NCBI RefSeq assembly: GCF_000971965.1
Contig: NZ_LAQP01000001.1
Span: 372,001-436,000 of the forward strand
Reading direction: 5' to 3'
Source: Paenibacillus wulumuqiensis
GTDB taxonomy: Bacteria; Bacillota; Bacilli; Paenibacillales; Paenibacillaceae
DNA length: 64,000 nt
In this document: positions 58,073 through 64,000 of the stretch, in pieces
Numbering within the stretch: the stretch's first letter is position 1
Layout of the letters: every line of letters begins with the position of its first letter
Program-made: the position numbers and the translations under genes
Notes under the pieces: generated by a model
What the model saw: the letters and a program-made list of their open reading frames with translations, nothing else
What the model was told of the DNA's origin: nothing
Databases searched by the model: none

Positions 58073-59248
58073 TTAGCCTCTCTTTCTGCGTGTCATGACA
58101 TCAAAGATAACCGCCAGTGCAAGCACCGCGCCCCGGATCATGTACTGATAGGAGATCCCTACCCCGAGCAGGTTCATACCGCTGGACAGTGAAGCCATAA
58201 CGACCGCACCAATGATGGAACCGGTAATTTTACCAACGCCGCCGGCTGCCGATACGCCGCCGACATAAGCTGCTGCAATCGCATCCAGCTCGAACAGTGT
58301 ACCGGCTGTCGTGGTAGCCGATTGCAGACGGGAGGTGTACAGAATACCGGATAGTGCAGACAGCATACCCATGGAGCCAAAGACGATATACGTAATCTTC
58401 TTGACATTGATACCGCTCAGGTGAGCCGCTTCCGGATTACTGCCGACCGCATAGATATGACGTCCAAGCACGGTACGGGTTGTCAGGAAGTGATAGATAA
58501 TCACGACCGCCAGCGTAATAACCACCGTCCAGGAGAATCCGTTGTATCCTGCCAGAATCCAGGTGATATACCCGATGATTACCGAGACAAAGATCAGCTT
58601 CACGGCAAAGATCTGTTTGGAGATGACTTCGAATTTATATTTCAGCTTCTGCTTGCGCTTGCTCAGTTCGGAATAGACAAAGAACAGAATAATGAATACG
58701 CCGATGATCAGCGACAGCAGATTGAGTCCGCCTACCTGACCAAGTGCAGGCAGATACCCATTACCGATCGCGTTGAACTGGTCATCCTTGACAATAATCG
58801 TTCCGGTCTTCTCGGTCACCTGCAGCAGGGCACCGCGGAAGATCAGCATCGCTGCCAGAGAGGAGACAAAGGAAGGAATGCCTATCGAGGCCACCAGCAC
58901 ACCATTGAACATACCGATAACAATACCCAGTACAAGAATGATCGGAATAGTCAGATAGAAAGGAACTCCCATCTGTGACAGCATAATGGCTGCAATCGCT
59001 CCCATGAATCCGGCCGCAAAGCCGACCGAAAGATCAATATGACGGATAACGATAACCAGCGTCATCCCTACCGCCAGTACAGCGATATAACCGGTAGCAT
59101 CAAGCAAGTTGCTAATATTACGGGATGACATAAACAGACCATCGGTCAGGATGGAGAATGTCAGCATAATAACGAATAAAGCGATATACATTCCATAGTC
59201 ACGAATATTGACTTTGAGCAGTGATCTGGCTTCAGTAAAGAAGTTCAC
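58073..59248 (-). CDS. mmsB: Sugar ABC transporter permease (MmsB/XylH type)
   Basis: A 391-residue BPD_transp_2 permease with about ten membrane helices; partner of the ATPase 12 nt upstream. Motifs: LFMSSRNISNLLDATGYIAV near the start, ILVLGIVIGMFNGVLVASIG and the permease loop AVGSNPEAAHLSGINVKKIT, then DAIAAAYVGGVSAAGGVGKI. Length and the hydrophilic insertion at about 190-205 (YSELSKRKQKLKYKFEVISK) are those of multiple-monosaccharide/xylose permeases (GguB, XylH). GTG start after GGAGGGGACACC. Likely sugars: xylose, arabinose, galactose or glucose, in keeping with the hemicellulase genes at the other end of the window. Confidence 0.91.
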   Translation of the reverse strand: MNFFTEARSLLKVNIRDYGMYIALFVIMLTFSILTDGLFMSSRNISNLLDATGYIAVLAVGMTLVIVIRHIDLSVGFAAGFMGAIAAIMLSQMGVPFYLTIPIILVLGIVIGMFNGVLVASIGIPSFVSSLAAMLIFRGALLQVTEKTGTIIVKDDQFNAIGNGYLPALGQVGGLNLLSLIIGVFIILFFVYSELSKRKQKLKYKFEVISKQIFAVKLIFVSVIIGYITWILAGYNGFSWTVVITLAVVIIYHFLTTRTVLGRHIYAVGSNPEAAHLSGINVKKITYIVFGSMGMLSALSGILYTSRLQSATTTAGTLFELDAIAAAYVGGVSAAGGVGKITGSIIGAVVMASLSSGMNLLGVGISYQYMIRGAVLALAVIFDVMTRRKRG

Positions 59249-59259
59249 GGTGTCCCCTC

Positions 59260-60780
59260 CTATTGCGTGGCAAATTTCATTATTTTTTCCTGATCCGCTT
59301 CTTCTGCGGTAAGCTCACCCTTGATCTTGCCTTCGGCCATGACATAGATCCGATCACTCATCCCCAGTACTTCTCCCAGCTCGGACGAAATCATGATAAT
59401 GCTCATTCCTTCACTGATCAGTTTGTTCATAATCGTGTAAATCTCGAACTTGGCGCCGACATCGATCCCGCGGGTAGGCTCATCCAGAATGAGCAGCTTC
59501 GGTCCGACGAACAGCCATTTACCGAGCGAGACTTTTTGCTGATTGCCTCCGCTCAGGTGACCGACGACTTGTTCAATGGATGAAGCCTTGATATACATAG
59601 AGCTTTTGTATCCGCTTGCAATATGGACTTCTTCGTTCTCATTAATGACACCGCCGGAGGAGACACCTTTGAGATTGGCAGCAGTCACATTGTTTTTGAT
59701 ATCCTGAATGAGGAATAATCCGTCGCCTTTGCGATCTTCGGTTACATAGGCGATACCTGCATGAATCGCTTCACTCGTATGTTTGAATGTCCGTGGAACA
59801 TTGTCGACCAATAGTTCGCCATCCAGCTTGTAACCTCTCGGATTGCCGAATATACTGAGTGCAAACTCGGTCCGTCCGGACCCCATTAGTCCGGCAATGC
59901 CGACGATCTCCCCTTTTTTGACCTGGAGATCGACATTTTTAACGATGTTGCGGCCCAGCTGTGGATCATAGGCTGTCCAGTTCCGCACTTCCAGAATCGG
60001 ATCGCCAATTTTCTTATCCGGACGCTTGGGATAAATGTCCTCGATATCGCGTCCGACCATATTTTTGATAATCACGGCTTCGGTAATCTCGCCGCGCGCG
60101 GCATCGAGCGTACAGATCGTCTTGCCATCACGCAGTACGGTGGCTTTGTCCGCGATAGAGATGACTTCCTTGAGCTTGTGCGAGATCATAATGCAGGTAA
60201 TGCCCTGACTGCGGAGATCACGCAACAGCTCCAGCAGGTTCTCACTGTCATTCTCATTCAATGCGGCTGTCGGTTCATCGAGAATGAGCAGCTTGACATC
60301 CTTGCTGAGTGCTTTGGCAATCTCGACCAGCTGCTGCTTGCCGACGCCCAGATCCCGGATCAGTGTCTCGGGATTCACATTGAGCTTGACCATTTTGAGC
60401 ATCTCCCGTGCCCGGATAATCGTCTCGTTCCAATCGATCAGTCCGCCATGCTTGACCTCATTGCCGGCAAAAATGTTCTCATACACGCTCAGATCAGGAA
60501 ACAGCGCCAGCTCCTGATAAATAATGCCGATGCCTGCTTTGACACTATCGCTGATCCGGCTGAAATTCTGTACATTTTCTTCGAATACGATATCCCCTTC
60601 GTACGTTCCATAGGGATAGACGCCGCTGAGTACTTTCATCAGCGTCGATTTGCCTGCACCGTTCTCACCGATCAGACAGTGAATCTCGCCTTTGGCGACT
60701 TTGAAGTTCACATCCGACAGCGCTTTGACGCCGGTAAAACTTTTGGAAATGTTCCGCATCTCCAGAATATTACTGCTCAT
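59260..60780 (-). CDS. mmsA: Sugar ABC transporter ATP-binding protein (MmsA/XylG type)
   Basis: A 506-residue protein with two fused ABC domains. Domain 1: Walker A GENGAGKST, Q-loop YQELALFPDL, signature DLGVGKQQLVEIAKAL, Walker B LLILDEPTAAL. Domain 2: degenerate Walker A AGLMGSGRTEFA, signature HLSGGNQQKVSLGKWL and Walker B LLILDEPTRGIDVGAKFEIY, the normal pattern for the RbsA/XylG/MglA family. Second gene of the transporter operon, after the binding protein and before the permease. RBS AAGGGGGAGCAGCG. Confidence 0.94.
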   Translation of the reverse strand: MSSNILEMRNISKSFTGVKALSDVNFKVAKGEIHCLIGENGAGKSTLMKVLSGVYPYGTYEGDIVFEENVQNFSRISDSVKAGIGIIYQELALFPDLSVYENIFAGNEVKHGGLIDWNETIIRAREMLKMVKLNVNPETLIRDLGVGKQQLVEIAKALSKDVKLLILDEPTAALNENDSENLLELLRDLRSQGITCIMISHKLKEVISIADKATVLRDGKTICTLDAARGEITEAVIIKNMVGRDIEDIYPKRPDKKIGDPILEVRNWTAYDPQLGRNIVKNVDLQVKKGEIVGIAGLMGSGRTEFALSIFGNPRGYKLDGELLVDNVPRTFKHTSEAIHAGIAYVTEDRKGDGLFLIQDIKNNVTAANLKGVSSGGVINENEEVHIASGYKSSMYIKASSIEQVVGHLSGGNQQKVSLGKWLFVGPKLLILDEPTRGIDVGAKFEIYTIMNKLISEGMSIIMISSELGEVLGMSDRIYVMAEGKIKGELTAEEADQEKIMKFATQ

Positions 60781-60845
60781 CGCTGCTCCCCCTTACCAGC
60801 TGCGGCTGGTCGCTGGTATTCATCTGCTTTTGGCAAAGAGCTGCA

Positions 60846-60873
60846 AAACAGGAACGGTACTCCGCTCCTGTTT
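60846..60873 (-). other. Intercistronic stem-loop after the binding-protein gene
   Basis: AAACAGGA / TCCTGTTT arms with an inner GGAGTACC-like loop pairing, in the 121-nt gap between binding-protein and ATPase genes. Such structures commonly stabilise the binding-protein mRNA and reduce readthrough. Confidence 0.55.
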
Positions 60874-60901
60874 GGGTCAGCCTGTATTGGATCAACTGTG
60901 C

Positions 60902-62023
60902 TTACAGCCCTGTAAAGTCTGACGCTTTGTAGTATTCGGAATCGATCAGTTCTTTTTTGACATTGTCTTTGTCGACTACAATAACATCCGTTTGTTTGGC
61001 TTTGACATCCACGGTGCCGTTATTGTAAGAACCTGTAGTTTCCGGTGTTTTGCTATCCAGGATTTCAACAGCCATACCCATGGCATCTTTGACCAATGCG
61101 CGTACATCCTTGAACACGGTCATGGACTGTTTGCCATCAATGATATACTGGATCGAAGCCTGCTCGGCATCCTGACCTGTAATTACATAGTCGGTAACTG
61201 CGGAATCCGCAGAGAATACGTCGGCGATGGAACGTGCTGTACCATCATTCGGTGCGAGGATTGCAATGTCACCTTTCATATCGGCTGCAGCAGCAGTCAG
61301 GTGAGTCTGTGCTTTATTTTTGGCTTCATTCGGGTCCCAGTTGGTTGTCACCTGGCTGATGATCGCACTCATCTGGTCACGGGACAGCTCTTTCGTGTCT
61401 TTCAGCTTCTCAGCTTCGGAAGAGTTGGCAATTTTGAATGTTCCATCGACAATCTTCGGTTGCAGTACTTCCCACGCGCCCTGGAAGAACAAGAATGCAT
61501 TGTTATCCGATGCTGCACCAGCATACAGATAGAGCGGTTGGCCTTTGCCTTTGGCATGATCGACCAGGTATTGTCCCTGTGCCGCACCTACTGCCAGACT
61601 GTCAAAGGTGACGTAGTAGTCAACTGCATCGGTATCGGTGATCAGACGATCATAGGCAATGACGGTGATGCCTTCTTTTTTGGCGGATTCGACAGCTGCT
61701 GCGGCAGCCGCACCATCCTGCGGACAGATGATCAGTACTTTGATTCCTTTGTTGATCAGCGTCTCTACGTTTTCTTTTTCTTTGGCAGAGGAACCTTGAC
61801 TGAAGAGAATTTCAGTGGAATATTTGGTGCTGGACAGTGCATCCTTGAACCGCTGTTCATCCTGCACCCATCTGGTTTCATCTTTGGTTGGCAGGACGAT
61901 TCCGACACTGACTGCCCCGCCGCCGCTGCCACTTCCGTTACCACTGCTGTTACATGCGGACAGAATAACGGTAAGCATCATAACAACCATCAAAATTGCA
62001 ATCCCTCTGAATTTCTTTTTCAA
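60902..62023 (-). CDS. chvE: Multiple-monosaccharide-binding lipoprotein (ChvE/XylF type)
   Basis: A 373-residue substrate-binding lipoprotein. TTG start at 62023 after AAAGGGG; signal FRGIAILMVVMMLTVILSAC with lipobox LSAC and lipidated C24-25, then a Gly/Ser linker. Periplasmic-binding-type I fold: SVGIVLPTKDETRWVQDEQR, LINKGIKVLIICPQDGAAAA, ITVIAYDRLITDTDAVDYYV, VTFDSLAVGAAQGQYLVDHA and ITGQDAEQASIQYIIDGKQS are all typical of ChvE/XylF proteins binding aldopentoses and hexoses. First gene of the transporter unit, with a cre-like site and promoter region upstream. Confidence 0.92.
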   Translation of the reverse strand: MKKKFRGIAILMVVMMLTVILSACNSSGNGSGSGGGAVSVGIVLPTKDETRWVQDEQRFKDALSSTKYSTEILFSQGSSAKEKENVETLINKGIKVLIICPQDGAAAAAAVESAKKEGITVIAYDRLITDTDAVDYYVTFDSLAVGAAQGQYLVDHAKGKGQPLYLYAGAASDNNAFLFFQGAWEVLQPKIVDGTFKIANSSEAEKLKDTKELSRDQMSAIISQVTTNWDPNEAKNKAQTHLTAAAADMKGDIAILAPNDGTARSIADVFSADSAVTDYVITGQDAEQASIQYIIDGKQSMTVFKDVRALVKDAMGMAVEILDSKTPETTGSYNNGTVDVKAKQTDVIVVDKDNVKKELIDSEYYKASDFTGL

Positions 62024-62088
62024 TTGAACTAACCCCTTTCAATCTTGTATGCCTTCTGACAAACCAATCATAGCATTGCTCAAGCGAA

Positions 62089-62102
62089 ATGTAAGCGCTT
62101 AA
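62089..62102. promoter_or_regulatory. Candidate cre (CcpA) site before the sugar transporter operon
   Basis: ATGTAAGCGCTTAA, containing the highly conserved TGTAAGCGCTTA core, about 66-79 nt upstream of the TTG start. Consistent with glucose repression of sugar uptake. Confidence 0.6.
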
Positions 62103-62187
62103 CTATAGTACTCTTTTGCTACCTTCTGTACTTTTTTATCCTCGGTCAATCTTGCACAGGATTCACAAAATAATAAGTGAAGAAAAT

Positions 62188-62224
62188 ATAAAAAAGCCCT
62201 GGCTGCTTATGCAGTTCCAGGGCA
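62188..62224 (-). terminator. Intrinsic terminator after the second sugar-binding gene
   Basis: GCCCTGG / CCAGGGC arms with a 14-nt loop, TTTTTT on the minus strand. It separates the sensor unit from the transporter unit. Confidence 0.85.
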
Positions 62225-62281
62225 TCTCCTCGGTATGATGTTAATGGTGTTATGCTACAGTATATTAATGCGGTATATGAA

Positions 62282-63553
62282 TCAATCCTGTTTGCTTCCG
62301 TAAATCTCCTGCCGGGTATGAAATTGATCCGCGATCACGGTCTGCTCCAGATTGCTCCGGTCAACCGCAATAGGCTCGAGCAGCACGGAAGGCACTTCGA
62401 TTTTGCCGTTGTTTACTTGCTGGTTCGTGGTGATCTTCTCTCCCTTGGCGAGGCGAATCGCCAGATCGGCTGTCGTGTCGGCCAGCTGCCGGATCGGTTT
62501 GTAGACGGTCATCGTCTGAGTACCCTGGACAATCCGCTGGACAGCAGCCAGATCGGCATCCTGACCGGCGACTGGTATCTTTCCAGCCAGTCCTTGCTCA
62601 GCAAGTGCTTGTATGGCTCCTCCGGCTGTACCATCATTGGCGACTATGACTGCATCCACTTGCTTCTGATTCGCCTTTAACGCTGCCCGCATATTCTCCC
62701 GGGCATAGGCAGGAATCCAGTCCTTGGACCATTGATCGTATACAATCTGAATCTCTCCCCGGTCGATCAGCGGCTGCAGGACATCGAATACGCCTTTTTT
62801 GAACAAATGAGCATTATTATCCGTATCGGCTCCGCCTATATATACATATTTGCCGCGTGGAACCTGGCTGATCAGGGCACTTGCCTGCAGTCGGCCGACC
62901 TCTTCATTGTCAAAGGAAACATATAGATCCACCTCTGCATTCTTCACCAGCCGGTCATAGGACAATACCTTGATGCCTGCTTTGTGTGCTTTCTGGATAA
63001 TCGTGGCTGTCGCTTCCGCATTATGCGGTATGATGACGAGCACATCGACTCCGTCGCTGATTAAGGCTTCCGCCTGGGCAATCTGCCGGGCATCTTCGCC
63101 ATCTGCCGACCGGATAATCACTTCCGCACCCCGCCGCTCGGCAGCCTGACGGAACAGATCACGGTCTTTTTTCCAGCGTTCCTCGACCAGTGTATCCATC
63201 GCAAAGCCAATTCGGATGACAGGCTCTTTTCCTTTATCCTTCGGATCTTTATCGTTCTCACTGCTGCTGGTGCTCTTCTCTTTTCCATCGTTCACTGCTG
63301 GTACATATACTGCCGAGGCAGCATCCCGTTCAGCTGGTGTCTGCTGCTGGGAAGACGAAGGGACCGATCCCGAACCGGATTGGTCGGTTTCACTGCAGCC
63401 GGTGAGCAGTGTGATGAACAGCAGCAGCAGAGCAGCTATCCTTCTTTTCCATGTCACAGAAATGGTGGATGGTGATTGATACGATCGATATTGCTGTACA
63501 CGCATGTGGCGGTTGGCAGGGGCGGCATACATCGGTTCTGCCGATCTGTTCAT
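62282..63553 (-). CDS. Sugar-binding lipoprotein coupled to a YesN/AraC-type regulator, putative sensor
   Basis: A 423-residue exported binding protein. The ATG (63553-63551) overlaps the stop of the regulator gene as ATGA. The N-terminus is unusually long (about 37 residues) before the hydrophobic KRRIAALLLLFITLLTGC segment with lipobox LTGC. A low-complexity Ser/Lys/Asp linker follows (about 60-105, KEKSTSSSENDKDPKDKGKE). The XylF/ChvE-like type I binding fold runs from about 108: IRIGFAMDTLVEERWKKDRD, IKVLSYDRLVKNAEVDLYVS and PVAGQDADLAAVQRIVQG. Downstream terminator precedes the transporter operon. The coupling with a regulator suggests a XylFII-like sensor role and not, or not only, transport. 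Confidence 0.88.
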   Translation of the reverse strand: MNRSAEPMYAAPANRHMRVQQYRSYQSPSTISVTWKRRIAALLLLFITLLTGCSETDQSGSGSVPSSSQQQTPAERDAASAVYVPAVNDGKEKSTSSSENDKDPKDKGKEPVIRIGFAMDTLVEERWKKDRDLFRQAAERRGAEVIIRSADGEDARQIAQAEALISDGVDVLVIIPHNAEATATIIQKAHKAGIKVLSYDRLVKNAEVDLYVSFDNEEVGRLQASALISQVPRGKYVYIGGADTDNNAHLFKKGVFDVLQPLIDRGEIQIVYDQWSKDWIPAYARENMRAALKANQKQVDAVIVANDGTAGGAIQALAEQGLAGKIPVAGQDADLAAVQRIVQGTQTMTVYKPIRQLADTTADLAIRLAKGEKITTNQQVNNGKIEVPSVLLEPIAVDRSNLEQTVIADQFHTRQEIYGSKQD

Positions 63554-64000
63554 ACGCGTCCGCCCAGCAGCGACTTGCGGTATTCGGTCGGCGAGACATC
63601 GCACATTTTTTTGAATACTTTGCTAAAGTAATTGGGATCGTGGTAGCCCACCTCAAACGTAATCTCCTTCATGCTGCGCAGCGGATCAATCATCAACTTT
63701 TTGGCTTTGTTGATCCGGCATTCGGTGAGGAAATCGATATAATTGACACCGAGCTGCTCCTTGAATAATTTGCTGATATAAAAAGGACTCAGCTCAAACC
63801 GTTCTCCGATGCCCTCCAGGGAAATGTCCTGATGGGAGTGCTCGGTAATATACTGCTTGATCCGGCGGATCGTGTCCGGCTTGATCCGTTCGAGATGCTC
63901 ATCATGCAGCATCCGCATCTGATCCCATATCCTGGCTGTCTCGATCCGCAGCTGCCGGTAATCTTGCGCTTCAAAGGAATAAAGCGGCGTATCCATCTCT
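63550..64000 (-). CDS. AraC-family HTH protein, C-terminal part of a YesN-like response regulator (partial)
   Basis: The reading frame runs off the right edge; 150 C-terminal residues are visible. The last about 100 form the AraC double HTH: RRIKQYITEHSHQDISLEGI, GERFELSPFYISKLFKEQLG, VNYIDFLTECRINKAKKLM, and VGYHDPNYFSKVFKKMCDVS PTEYR. The upstream visible part (about 50 residues, YRQLRIETARIWDQMRML) is a helical linker such as precedes the HTH in YesN response regulators; the receiver would lie beyond the window. Stop overlaps the start of the sugar-binding gene (ATGA). Probably regulates the adjacent sugar transporter. Confidence 0.87.
   Translation of the reverse strand, partial: EMDTPLYSFEAQDYRQLRIETARIWDQMRMLHDEHLERIKPDTIRRIKQYITEHSHQDISLEGIGERFELSPFYISKLFKEQLGVNYIDFLTECRINKAKKLMIDPLRSMKEITFEVGYHDPNYFSKVFKKMCDVSPTEYRKSLLGGRV

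Overview
The window looks like a stretch of chromosome from a Paenibacillus, probably in or near the P. polymyxa group. The evidence is Firmicute-type strong Shine-Dalgarno sequences, frequent GTG/TTG starts, B. subtilis-like modules (des-desK-desR, YebC/PmpR, YrzF-type kinase, SLH protein), and the adjacent arabinoxylan hydrolase plus lichenase genes at the left end. That pair matches the xynD-gluB cluster described for Bacillus (now Paenibacillus) polymyxa. No rRNA, tRNA, CRISPR array, insertion sequence or prophage was seen. Genes are densely packed and usually bounded by strong intrinsic terminators, several of which contain the stop codon of the gene they end.

Layout. 0-3 kb: start of an off-window gene, then secreted plant-polysaccharide hydrolases under a likely catabolite-repression site. 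3-15 kb: mostly one-gene units for transport and small-molecule stress: acetyltransferase, DUF2255/TetR pair, EamA exporter, macrolide-type glycosyltransferase with a coupled membrane protein, LysR/MFS pair, nitroreductase, a degraded Gfo/Idh/MocA oxidoreductase beside an HxlR regulator, and a flavoprotein disulfide reductase. 15-22 kb: HAD phosphatase, a large TerD/Mrr-nuclease fusion, SPL-like radical SAM protein, small alarmone synthetase, and a GNAT/MocR divergent pair. 22-30 kb: quinone reductase, the complete membrane-fluidity system (desaturase, kinase, response regulator) with a recognisable DesR-type operator, class A beta-lactamase, TetR/MFS efflux pair. 30-38 kb: Rrf2 - FAD dithiol-oxidase-like protein - methyltransferase operon, haloacetate-dehalogenase-like hydrolase, Nudix, a YeiL-like Crp/Fnr regulator whose presumed operator is repeated with identical promoter geometry before a DUF606 transporter gene, a kinase-like protein, and a gene-poor stretch before a secreted bulb-type lectin. 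38-49 kb: UbiD decarboxylase, serine hydrolase, DinB, MBL hydrolase, threonine aldolase, SLH protein, YebC, ABC-F. 49-54 kb: an ECF sigma/putative anti-sigma/TPR effector operon, an APH-like kinase, GNAT. 54-58 kb: a two-gene ATP-grasp plus papain-like protein cassette. 58-64 kb: a multiple-monosaccharide ABC transporter with a second sugar-binding lipoprotein coupled to an AraC/YesN-type regulator.

The most unusual items are: (i) the ATP-grasp ligase/papain-like protein pair at 54525-57734; (ii) the vWA-like/TerD/Mrr/TerD fusion at 16141-18150; (iii) the Rrf2-controlled dithiol-oxidase-like/methyltransferase operon at 30438-32714; (iv) the duplicated Crp/Fnr promoter module at 35423-35466 and 36725-36768; and (v) the three-gene overlapping ECF sigma operon at 49112-52245. 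All functional statements come from reading motifs by eye; no database search was run.
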